Of a stretch of DNA of 64,000 nucleotides, positions 45,166 to 56,500 are shown one piece after another. The DNA comes from Gonium pectorale (taxonomy: Eukaryota > Chlorophyta > Chlorophyceae > Chlamydomonadales > Volvocaceae). The stretch spans positions 796,631-860,630 of the forward strand of contig LSYV01000007.1 of the NCBI GenBank assembly GCA_001584585.1. Direction: 5' to 3'. The first letter of the stretch is position 1. Each line of letters begins with the position of its first letter. A program made the position numbers and the translations under genes. The notes under the pieces were generated by a model, which saw only the letters and a program-made list of their open reading frames with translations, ran no database searches and was not told where the DNA came from.

Positions 45166-48100
45166 TCAATTTCGGCCCTTGCGGCCCTTGCCCGCCGCCT
45201 CCTTCTCCGCCCGCATCTCCTCAAGCTCTCGCCGCAGCTCCGCCAGCAGCTCGCCGCGGGACGACCCGCGGGTCCGCCCACCTTCTTGCCCTTGACCCTC
45301 CCCTTGCCGCTTCCCCTCCTCCCCACCCCGGCCACTCCCAAGCCCTGTCGCCGGGCGTTTCCGCCCTTTGTTCGGCGGCGCCAGGTCCTCCAGTACCTTC
45401 CGCTGCCGTGGTGCGGCCGCCAGCTTGGGTCCGCCCTCGCCGCCGTCGGCGGCTAGCTGCCGGATCTGGGCGGGGCGTAGCCGCTTCAGCGCCGCCAGGT
45501 CCTCGTCCAGAATCTCAAAATCCCGGTCGTCCTCGTCACCACGATCCTCGTCGTCGAGCACGATCTCGTCATCCTCGTCATGAATCACCTCGTACTTGTC
45601 GTTGTTGCTGGACCTCAACTTGGAATCGGATTTGACGCCCGGCTGGCCAGCCTCCTCCGCCTGGCCTTTCGCAGCTGCCCCCTTGGCTGCTATGGATGCA
45701 CGCTTGGGCTCAGCCGCCGCCGCGGCCTTGCCCGTGGAGGAGCGGCCACTCGTGGAGGCCTGTGAGTAGTGGAGCGGGGCAGGCGCGTTCGGATGCCGTC
45801 AGATTGTTGTGCAGGTGGGGTTTGCTCCTCATTCATGGGTCTTCGAAGAGCAATATACGCGCTGCCATTATGTACAAGTATGTAACCTGTCGCTCCGTTC
45901 TCGCCCCATGCACGTACTATGTACGTGCACCATGTGCGCACCTGTGCGCCGGCGTCGCGCCCGTGCCCTGAATCCTCAGTCGCCACCGTGCCGGCCGCGC
46001 CCTTCCGCTCCCGCTTGGCTGGCCGCGCGCCTTCGGAGGCGTCCGTGCGGTCGCTCTCCTCGTCGCGCTCAAAGCTGTAGCCCGCCGGCGGCGGCCCCAG
46101 CCGGAACTGCCCGTGAGACACATGCGCCTCCTGAGGAGGCCGAAGCGGCAGAAGCAAATTCCGGCAGCTGAGCAATTAATGTTCAAGGCATCGCGACATG
46201 CCAGCACCGGGCAACAAACAGTGTTTCACATCTTGGCTCACCAATAGCGGCACGCCCAGCTGCGCCGACAGCTTGTCCACCACAAATCGCTCCCCCGGCG
46301 TCACCACCGTCACCACTGTCCCCGCGGCCTGCTCCAACAGGTCCGCTGCTGCCGCCGCCGCTGCGGCAGTGGCAGCGGCGTCGCGAGCCGCCGGCACGCC
46401 TTCCTCCCCTCCAGCTTCGGCCAGCACCGCCGCCGCCTCGGCGGCGGCGGTGCGCGCCTCGGCGGCCGCCTGCGCAGCCAGCGCGGCAGAGAGGCGGCCG
46501 GTGCGCCCGGCGCGGTGGGCGTAGTGGGCGGCCGAGGAGGGCAGCTCCAGGTTGAATACCGCATCGCAGGCGGGCACGTCCAGGCCGCGCGCTGCCACGT
46601 CCGACACCACCAGGGCGCGCATCTTACCCCGCCGGAAGGCGTTCAGCAGATTGGAGCGGGCCAGGCGGGGCAGCTCGCCGTGCAGCGCGGCGGCCTGGGT
46701 GAGGTGGGCGGGGAGAAGGACATCAAGACGGGTGGCCGGATGTAGGGCTCGTGAGTGCATGGATAGCACGGTGCATCTCGACGGCGCCTTGGTCCGCTCA
46801 GTAGGGATGTCAGCTGGACAGGATCGCAGTGCGGAATGCACCTTTAACACCCAATATGACAAGCACTAGTTTCGACACCCCCAGGAGCTGCGCGTTGCGA
46901 GCGCAGTGCCCCTAGGGGAGGTGGACCCCAGTTCGGCGCCCGCGCACCTTCATGCCCCTCGCCTGCAGCTTGAACTGCGTGTCCTGCAGCCGCTGCTGGA
47001 AGTTCATGAAGACCAGGGAGCGCTGCACGCCCAGAGCGTGAATGGTCCTGCGGAGCACATCCACCTGGGGCGTAGGGCGCGGTACACACGGGTTCGACAG
47101 GTTGGGTAGGAGGAATACGAGCGATTGGAGGAATACGATACTGTGTAGTGCAGTTACCGGCGCAGGAGGGTGAGACACATGAAAGCGACTAGTGGCGCGC
47201 CGGTGGACATCGGATAACCCTGCCGCCACCTCCCCAGCCGCGAACCGCACCTTGTGCCTGGGCTCCGTGACCATGTAGTAGTGCAGCAGCTGCGGGGGCA
47301 TGGTGGGCACTAGCTCCTCGCCCTCGACGCCGCCCGCCGACCCGCGGGTCTTGGGGGCCAGCGGCGAGGCCGGGCCGTCCCAGCCCTTCGCGCCCCAGCC
47401 CCAGCTGGGGTTCTGTGGGCCGCGCACAGCACAGGTGGAAGGGTCAGAGAGCATCCATGACTAGCCAGGCGGCGCGGGACGTAACTCGGTCCATCTCTTG
47501 CGGGCAGTGAAGGCCGAAAGGAGCCACGGAGCACCCAATCCCATGTCCTTTACCCTTCGGGGACCGCCACATGCCTCTACGCAAGCGCTCGGCGATACAA
47601 TTCTCCCTTATTTTCTCGACAAGCTCCTCGCCCACCTTGCGTCCCGCACCCCCGCCCACCGGCGCCCACCTCAGCTGCCGCGCCTTGCGCCTCCGCAGCC
47701 TCCTCATGAACCGCCAGCGCCGGCACCGCCCCAGCCGACACGAAGCATGGGTCCGGGCACCAGCGCGCCGCACGGCCCAGCACGGTGGGGGTGAGCGTTG
47801 CGCTGACAAGTACCGTCTGCCGCCGCGCAGCGGCGCCGTCAGGCCCCCTGCCGGCCGCCAGCGCCGCCGGCGTATCGGAGCCGGAGGCTGCTGCCGCAGC
47901 TCCAGCGCCTCCCGGTGCCACGGGACACCTCTTGCCGCAGTGGTCGCTGATGTAGTTGATGTCCTCGGCGAAGGCGGGCGCCAACAGCTGGTCGGCCTGC
48001 CGGAAGGAGTGACCAGTGGGCCGGAGCGTTGACATGCGGCTGCGGACCTGCCAAGTCCGCGCCCCACCTCCACACGGCCAAATGACGGCTCCCTCCCAAA

Positions 48101-50166
48101 CCACCTTGTGCCTCGCGCCCCTATTTGCCTTCCGACACCTCGACTAAATGCAAGACCCTCTGGCCCCCAGGAGCTCCGACCCGCGGCTTGTGTGTGATCC
48201 TCCCCACCTCGTCCAGAACCATGATAGGGCACGGGTGCAGCCGCAGGGCCCCAGTGCGAATCATCTCGGCGAGCCGGCCTGCAGGCGCAGTAGTTGAGCG
48301 GTGGGATGCAGGAGAATCTTGGCAAGGAGGAGAGCCGAACCTTGCCAAGCTGTGGAGCGGGGCCGCGGCGCAGGTCCGGCATGCAGGCGGACCGAAACCC
48401 CAGACAAGGGCTCCTTCGTCGCATGCGGTCCCCGATAAGCGGCGCCGGCGAGGACTGCAGACAGCACGACAAGGAGCCTTTGCGGCGGGCAGCTGCCATC
48501 CTGTCGTGCGCACGCAGATGCGTCACGCGCGGCGGGCGCCCCTTTCCCCACGCCGTGCCCTCCTCCCATGGCCCCCAGGTACCCACCCGGCGTGCCCACC
48601 ACAAGCAGCGGCCCCGGCACCGCCGCCAGTGCCTCCGCCTGGCGCTTGGGGTTGGCGCCCCCGATGACCTGCTGCACTGCGTGGCGCCGCAGGTCGGGCG
48701 GCAGCAGGCTCTTGGCCACCCGCACAATTTGCATGGCCAGCTCCTGGGAGGGCGCGACCACCAGCGCCTGGGAAGAGGGCGGGTAGCGGCCGCACGGGGC
48801 AGCGCGCGAGGGAGGTCGGAAGGTGAACGGGAGCTTCCGGACCACCCATGATGAAACAAGAAGTAACCCCCGATGGGATTCACGCGCTCAGGGCGCGAGC
48901 CGCTGACGCGGCGCTGTAGCAACATACCGTACGCATCATTTCATAACCCATGCAGGCCCCACGGGCGCTAGCCACCTGAATTGGGACGTCCGGCAGGCCC
49001 CCCCGCCGGGGCGTGGTGCGGTCAGCCTGGATCGAATCTGCCCGCTGCAGCGCCAGCGTCATCACTGGTAGCAGGTACGACAGCGTCTGCGGCACGACGT
49101 CAGGTCGGGAGCGGCGACAGGTCAGCCGAAAAGCCAGCTGAAGGGACCCGGCAACAGTCCAGCTGGGCTGCCGGCAGCCCCATGCCCGTCTGAGCAACCC
49201 ACCGTATCATGGCTCGCCTGTGCGACATGGAGCAGGCGGGGCCATCGACGGCGCTAAAGCGGTCAGGCTCCGGTGCTACAAGCGAGCGTCTAGTTCGCCT
49301 CCGCGTGCGGCGCTCAGCGCTTTTGCCCCATGACTCACCCCAACTCACGCTGGTGCCAGTCCCCTCCCAAATCCACACTACCGCACATCATTCCTTTTTC
49401 CCAGCTGCGATAGCGTCTAATTTTCCGCACTTCAGCCGGAAAATCCCATACGGCGATTTCCCACACAGCAGTCCCCTCGCGTTGCACGCCCATCAACTTG
49501 GAGCCACTTCCGCCACGACAAGCCGATCTTCGAAGGTAACCCAGCCCAGCACCCAGCCCAATTGCGCTGCGCCTCGCCCCAGCCTCCTCTCGCCCAAGAG
49601 TCGCCCACCTTCCCCGAGCCGGTGTAGCTCTGCACGGCACAGTTGGCCCCGGATAGCACGGCGGGCAGGGCAGCTGCCTGGACGGGAGACGGCCTGCTGA
49701 CGTCGATAGAGGGGAGGGCCGCCTGGCAGGAGGAAAAGCGGTCCGAGGGCAAGGGGTTGGTCGGGTAGGGCGGTAAGCTGTTACGGACGCGGCCGTCGAG
49801 GGGCGCGGTAAGGGCCTCTGGGGACGGGTAGGGCCGAAGTAGCGGCTCGGTCGAAGGGCAGTGCACCAAAGGGCAGTGCACCGACACGCGTGTGGAACGC
49901 TGGGGCCGTGGGAGCGTAAGCCTCGAGCCGGTGCTCACCACTAGAGTCGGTTCAACGCCTAGCTCCAAGAACGCTGAACGCTCCACTGGACGGGGAATGT
50001 CCGAGCCGTTTGCCGGGCCAGCAGCCCCCGAAGCAGAAGCCCGAGGCGACATGATGGCCCATACGCCATTGTGTGTTGGTCTACATTTCCTTGCTACCAG
50101 CGGTGCGGCGGCTCGCCTGGACCCCCAGCGCGCAACACTCTTGGAGCAATTTAGCTGCCCCAGCAT
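45166..50166 (-). CDS. DEAD-box RNA helicase, RH58-like, probably chloroplast
   Basis: Starts at 50166 with MLGQLNCSKSVARWGSRRAA, a Ser/Arg/Ala-rich likely transit peptide. Helicase motifs in order: Q-like SPVQAAALPAVLSGANC, motif I SYTGSGK joined across an intron to TLSYLLPVMTLALQ, Ia-like VVAPSQELAMQIVRVAKSLL, motif Ib region LLVVGTPGRLAEM, motif II as LDEVDQLL (DEVD rather than DEAD), motif III SAT in QTVLVSATLTP, motif V region ALVVSDVAARGLDVPACDAV, and motif VI HRAGRTGR. After motif VI, TPGERFVVDKLSAQLGVPLL parallels plant RH58, which also has DEVD. The C-terminus adds GQFRLGPPPAGYSFERDEES and an acidic stretch DDEIVLDDEDRGDEDDRDFE before a Lys/Arg/Glu-rich end at 45166. RH58-like helicases are plastid RNA helicases (family knowledge). 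Inner exon edges are approximate. Confidence 0.83.
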
Positions 50167-50453
50167 CTGCGTTCTTCGTATAATTGAGTTTCCCGAATAG
50201 ATTTTCAGCCAGGACTTGGCGGAGTAAAATGACCGGACAAGCCCAATTATGCTAAGAGCAGCAACCGAAAGAATGCTTCAAGGTAAAAGATTGGAAGCTC
50301 ATAATGCATAATGCCGATATGACACTTGGCTGCTAATGGGAAGACCGTTCTCGTTAGGCACGGCGTTCTCGTGGCACCGCACGAGCTCACCTTGCTGAAC
50401 GCCTTGCAGCAATTGCATACAGCGAAGTCAAGTACCTGCTGCGACGATAGAAA
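50167..50453. promoter_or_regulatory. Divergent promoter region, helicase / cupin
   Basis: A 287-bp spacer between two divergent ATG codons, with a relatively A/T-rich centre (about 50225-50330). No named element was recognised. Confidence 0.5.
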
Positions 50454-52710
50454 ATGGACCGACAAGCCCAACCCCCGACGACACGCCTCAAACACCTAGG
50501 TTACGCGTTGGCATTGATCCTAGGTGCGCTCGCGAGCGCCTCGTCTGCGCAGAAGCTCCAACGTGCCCGCTGTAAAGTGCTGTACCCACCCTACGCGTGC
50601 CCCGAGGCGGAAGCCCAGGTGCGCGTTTCGGGGGATGGGGGGTACTGATGACGGGAAATGCACCGTGAATGCGGTCAGCCGGGACTGTGCTCTCAGGGAC
50701 GGGGCAATGTGCGCGCCCACCGGCACGCCGACTGGACTTCTGTCCCCCTTGCTCCTGTCGCCTGCCCCTTGCAGTACGTAACAAACCAAGTCCAGGAGGG
50801 CACGTGGGACATGCGCATGTTTGCAAGCAGGACGGCAAATGGTCAGTAAGGCCGAACTTACGTCCCACTACGGCAGGGCCGTGGCCCGGCTGCAGCCAGG
50901 GCGTCGCGCGTGCCATATCGGCCAACCGCCTTGTTGTCATGGGAGCAGGACCCGACAGCTTGGACTTTGGCAAGCTCACAATCTATCCGGGGCACGGGTG
51001 GCCTGTGCACCGGCATCTTGAAGCAGACGAGTGGCTTTATGTTATGGGCGGAGAAGGCGGTTATGCGTACTTCGCCTACGAAAATACCGAGCCGACCGAG
51101 CTTGCTGTATCAGCAGGTGAGAGGTGCGCCCGGCAAACGGCTCTTACTTTCGTTTGCAGCCCAAGCGCTCGGGCTGGTGAACAAAGTTTGATGGTTGTTG
51201 AGCGGCATTGGTTGCAGTCGGCTGCTACCAAGGGATTCGCCTTTGCCAGCTCCGGCGCCGGCGCCGGGGACCCTTCGTAGTATTGCTGCGACTTTGCCCA
51301 CCACATGTGTGTCCAGCTTACGGCACAACGCTTTAACGGCCCTCCTGCACCCTTGCTTGGTCATGTCCCCAGGGCACGCGCTTTTCAACCCACAGGGCCA
51401 GTGGCACAAGGTAGGCGCACCCGGGTTCGAAGGGGGTCGAAAAACGCGTGTGCGTATACGGTGCATGAATGCTCAAGCTGGCATGCACAGTGGCTGCCAG
51501 CGCGTGCCACCGCGTGTCAGCTTCCAGCATGAACCAGCTTCTGAGGCCCCATAGGCCGTTAGGCACATATGTGATGATGAACTAGCGTAAAATTATTGTG
51601 ACGTTCCAAGATTATGGAGGTCCACACCTAAGGGTGGGCGCGTGTGGCCGTTTGCTGTGCCCGCGTTGCCACGTACGAACCCGCTTGCCCTACTGGAAAC
51701 GCCGCGCCTTCGTACATGTATGACTGTAGAGGTGGGCTTCTTTATTGCGGCGGCACGTTTGAAAAGCAAACATCGCCTCAAGGGTCGGGGTGGGGGTTAC
51801 ATGGGCTGCCGGCTAGGATGCTTTTTGCTTGCTTGCTCGCCTGGATGGCGTTTGCTATTGTCTGAGGACGCCAGAGGCTCCCTAACACACCGTTATGCGG
51901 CGGCGCCAGTGAGGCAGCTGAAGAAGAGCATGTCCCGTATGGGCTTTTCGTCATCCTTGCATGTGCTGACAAGGATGTCAAAGTATCGGTCTTGTGGACA
52001 AACCCAGCCAGCTCAGCTAGCCCTGCACGCCAAGCGATTGCATATTAGGGGATGCGTTTCAGCTTTCAGGGCTTAGCTCCAGGGCGCCGCGGACGTGTCT
52101 ATAGGCGGAAGCAGGCATCAGAAGCAACCCAGCCCCAATCATGACAAACATAGGAGAGTGCGGATGGACTTCACTCCAATGGGCTGGCTGGCGGACGGTA
52201 CGCCTTGGCATCCTCTTAGGGCGTGAAACCGATAACTGCACACTCAGAGGGGAGGGAAGAAGCCGGGGAGGTCTGGGATCAACGTGCGGAGCCTGTGCTA
52301 TTCTCTCGATCACCGACCCCATTTCTTAACCTTTATATGGTTGTACTTGCCAGGTATGGAACAACGGCAGCGAGCCGCTGGTGCTGATGGCCATATCCAA
52401 GGCCCTGGCGCCCTACGAGGTCCTGTCAGACTGGCCCGAGAACCCCGATGACGGCGGCGGCTTCATCCCCGACGTGCTGCCCTGGGAGACCAGCTGCCCT
52501 CCCGGGCACGAGCCGGACCCGGACCAGCAGGAGGGCGGGGAGCTGGGGTACGAGGAGGGGGAGGCGGGGGATGCAGAGGCTGATGGCGGATTCACATTTG
52601 ACGAACCGCAGGAGGAAGGGGACCTGGTGGCCGAATGGTCCGTGGGGGAGGCGTGCGCCGAAGCAGAGGCGGGGCCAGAGATGGATCCGGACCAGGTGGA
52701 GGAGCTGTGA
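50454..52710 (+). CDS. Secreted cupin-domain protein with acidic tail
   Basis: Five exons close in phase: 50454-50618, 50775-50841, 50877-51116, 51373-51410 and 52354-52710, giving 288 residues. Residues 1-33 form a signal peptide (basic start, then LGYALALILGALASASSA). The cupin motif 1 is GWPVHRHLEADEWLYVMGGE, with HxH and Glu as metal ligands. Motif 2 is assembled from exons 4 and 5 as FNPQGQWHK plus VWNNGSEP, supplying the PxGxxH histidine and Asn. A four-ligand (3 His, 1 Glu) metal site is therefore complete. The last 90 residues are very acidic (EEGEAGDAEADGG type). The enzyme class is open: oxalate-type enzymes, epimerases and storage proteins share this fold. The second intron would be only 35 nt. 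Confidence 0.82.
50842..50876 (+). other. Inferred 35-nt intron in the cupin gene
   Basis: Begins GTCAGTAAGG and ends CTACGGCAG. Without its removal the frame reaches a stop (TAA) at once; with it removed, the frame joins to GPWPGCSQGVARAISANRLV and the cupin core. 35 nt is very short for this kind of genome. Confidence 0.5.
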
Positions 52711-53597
52711 TTGACAGAGGGCACGCCATGCGTGGCGGGCTTGGGCCCGTGGGAGAGGAGTAACTATCCCACGGGCCAAAGTTGAGATTGCTCCTGCTGT
52801 ACTGTTAGGCACTCGTGTGGTACTTTTTGATGGCGATCAACTGAATAGCGCTACGGGGACGCAAAGGGGCGTGTACTGATGTTTAAATTGACCCGTCCAG
52901 CATAGGAAGCGTGCTCACAGGCCGCGCTTGTGTGCCTGCTGGAACCAAGAGCACTGAACGCGGGCCACGGGGTGAATGCTCAAACACTGCTTGATTGATC
53001 CTGTGCATGCTGCAATCCAGCCACGTCATCGTTGTCACAGCTGGCCCATGTTACATAATCATCTCCTCTCGCTCTCTATGACTTCGGCAATAATATAGCA
53101 GGCCCCTACACTAAACCAAGTGAAGCTTGAAGCCTGCTCAGGTCTCCGACTATGTGCCCTGGCGGGGAGGCCGGACTGCCGAAGCCGTTCCACCTTATCC
53201 AATTGGCGCCAATTCCCATCCTTGAGCCACGTGAAGACCGCACCCATCTCCTGTATCAACTGAACCCAAGCACGACCCTATGCGGTGCTGTTGCCACCAT
53301 ACATCCGTAACGGCATACTGTACGAACATACCACCCACGGCTCACTGCTTTGATGATACTCCTATAACCGAGAACCCTTCGGAAAAGGAATCTGGCGGCG
53401 AGAACACGCGCCCCTGAAAGTAGCCATAAAGCAATCCTCTCGTCCTCTCGCCTAGCCTATGCTTAGCCCGGGGCGCAAGCGCCGCCGCTCACAACCTGCC
53501 TGGTATACTAAAAACACTCATATCCCTCCCTCTCCCTCCAACAAAAGTGCAAGATAGCGCTTCCAAAGACCTGCATATGCTCTCGCTGCAGCAACGC
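52711..53597. other. Convergent intergenic region
   Basis: Holds the 3' regions of the cupin gene (+) and the OPR gene (-). No coding frame is supported. A minus-strand TGTAA lies at 53051-53055, about 545 bp beyond the OPR stop. The sequence is unusually A/T-rich for the window. Confidence 0.5.
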
Positions 53598-56500
53598 TCA
53601 GGTAGACGGTGACGGCGCCGGCATTGGACCGCCGTGCGCACCCGTCAGGTCGTTGTTCCACACCCTGCCCAGCTGAAACGTGCCCACGCCACGGCGCTTG
53701 CCCGCTGCGGCGCGCTTCTGGCAACCACTGAAGTCCGGCCCCGGCGGCCCGTCCGGCGAGCCAATGAGGCGGCTGAGTGAGGCCGCATCCAGGTATTGCA
53801 CTGCCTCATCCGCACCGGGGCCCGCCGCGGCGCTTGGAGGCAGAGTTTTTACGGCAGCGTCAGCGAGGGCACCGGCAGAGTCGTCGCCCTTGGGAGACAC
53901 CGCCGAAGGCAACACTCCGCTTGTCTGAGCGCCCGCCGTGAAGGGCAGGACCGGCTGGCTAGCAGGGGCCACCACGGCGGCGCGCGGCGCAGGGGTGCTG
54001 GCAGCAGGGGTGCTCACTGCTGCGCTGGCCACGAGTACAGGCGGCTTCCTGGGCTTCGGCCGCAAGGCCACCTGGGGCTGCGGCACTGGCACTGGAGGCG
54101 CCGCCACTACCACCGGGCCCAGAATGTCGTCCTCAGAGAGCGAGATGACGGCGCCTCGGGCCCCGGCGCTCGTCACCGCGGGTGCAAACACTCCTGCCGT
54201 TTCCGCTGCTAGGGTCTCGGCGGCAGCTGCCAGCACTGCAGCGGCGGGCACGCGTGCCGGAGGCGGCCGCAGCGCGACCACCGGTCGCGAGCCGTTGCCG
54301 TTCACAATCAGATCACCGCCGCCGCTGCCCGTGCCGCCAGCGCCACCGCCTCCGTCGGGCCCGTCCACGCCGCTACCGCGCTCAGCACCGGTGCCACGTC
54401 GGCGGCCGCTGCGCTTGCTTCCGTTGTCTTCAGGGCTGCCGTCAACTACGGCGCCGTTGACATAGCCGTTGGCGCCATTGGTGCTTAGGGCGGTGATCGC
54501 CGTGGCTGCCAGGTCGGGAACCACAGCGAGCTGAACCTCCGCCTGCGGGGGCGCATCATTTTGCCCGCCGGGGTAGGTCGCCATGCCGGTAGCCCCATTC
54601 TGGGCCGGCAGCGGCAGCACAGCCGTCGCGTCGCGGCCCAGAGGCGCTGCCACTGTCAGCACAGAGCTCTCGCCCGGCACCAGGTCGGGCGAAATCGGAA
54701 TCATGCCGTTGGCAAGAGACCTCTGCCTCTGCTGCACGGTGAATGCCGGCACGGACGCAGGCCGCACCGGCGCCGGCGCCGGCTTCGCGACCGTTGTGGT
54801 GCCCCGTTGCCCCGCCTCCGAAGCGCCGCTGGCGGCATCAGCGGCGGCCGCTCCCGCGGTACGGCCATTGCCGTTTACGCTGCTGGGCGCTGATGCCGCG
54901 ATACGAGTACGTCCGCTGGGCTCCTCACGTCCGTGCACAACTGCATCGGCAGACCCGCTCGGGCTGGCAACTGCCGCCACCGCGCCTCCGGCCGCCGCCA
55001 TCATCGCTACTAGGGGCCGCTCGCCAGATTGCTCCGTCTGCGCCAGCGGAATCTGCACCGGCTCCGAAGCCGCGGGCAGAGAGCGCATGGCATCCTCGGC
55101 GGCGCAGATCTGGATGATCTCATCTAGCCACGTGCCGTGGGGCGCGAGGGCTGGCAGGTGCTCGAACACCATGGCCAGCTGGGCGGCACTGAAGGCGTCC
55201 AACTTTGAGTAGACTGTCATGATGAACGAGTACAACCACGTAACCTGCAGCCGCCCGGAAACAAGAGAGGACGTGCTCAGTCCAAGCGCGAGCTATGGGA
55301 CGACCGGTAAAGCCGAGTGCATAGGAGACTCCGCCTTGCGGCAAAGCGGTCCTTGGCTTGGAACGGGAGCGGGGTGCGCAAACTGGTTTCAAGTGAGCAA
55401 TGGGAGTGCGCGCTGCAAGGGCGCCAGAAACCCACAGTACACTTGCCAAGTGCCAATCCAGCCCCGCCCTCCACCTGCGCCTTCTGTCTGCGCGACCAAC
55501 AGGTCTGCCCATAGGCCCTGCGAGTCTACGCAGTTGCGCACCTGCGGCCGGAATCCAACTTGCGCCAGCGCCTTGAGCGCCTTGCACAGCTCCTCCGGGC
55601 TGCACGCCGCCAGCCGCGCGTTCGAGTGCTGCTCGTAGCCCTGCAGCCAGGCCGGCAACGGCGCGTAGCCGAGCTCCACCAACGCCACCAGCGCCTGGCT
55701 CTGCTGGCCCCCAGGCATGAGTGCCAGCTTGCATCCCAGCTGCCGCCCAAACTCCTCCAGCCACAGGCGCTGCGGCCTTCGGCCGAGGCGCGCTATGGCG
55801 GCGGCCGCGTCGCAGCACTGCTGCGGCGTGAAGAAGGGCAGGCGCTGGAAGGAGGCGTTGAAGAACTGCTGGAGCCAGGGCTCGGGCGGCCGGAAGCGCA
55901 TGTGCGACAGCGAGACTACGACGTCGGTCAGCTGTCGCGCCGAGGCCTCCGTCAGGCTGCGCCTCGTGCCCACCAGCATGGTGTTGAGCCACTCGGCGCT
56001 CGGGCGGCAGTTGAGCTTGGAGAGGGCGGCGAAGATGGTGGCGGCCTGTGGGGCACGGCTCAAGCTCATATATGGCCTGAAGGGGCACCGACTTCGCCCG
56101 ACTGCCAGAACGAGAGACACCGGCGCAGTCGCCATAGCAAGCTCACGAGGGGCTTCGTGGCGCGATAGAACACCAACGGATGTGCACATGTCCGCAGAGT
56201 TCTCACGCAAATCAGACGCAGAAGCACAGGGTGCAGTGCAGCGCAGGTGGCACTATCTACAGACTACAGTTCCAGGGCACGGCCCTCGATAGAACCCCAC
56301 CTGTGCGCCGTTAAGGCCGCCCGCCGTGCCCACCAATGCCGCCGACCGCTCGTAAAAGCGCTCCATCCAATTGTCGCGGGGCCGGCACCCCAGGGCCGCA
56401 AGCGCACTCATGGTCTTCTCCAGATCGGCCGGCGAGTAGCTCTCCATCTGCGCCTCGCTCGCATCCATGTACCTGGCGACCCATGGGTCATTGGGCAAGT

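Noticed and set aside
55120..56088. 322-residue minus-strand frame rich in Arg/Ala/Gly within the OPR gene
   Set aside because: A different frame over the same bases carries the regular PPxxW OPR units.
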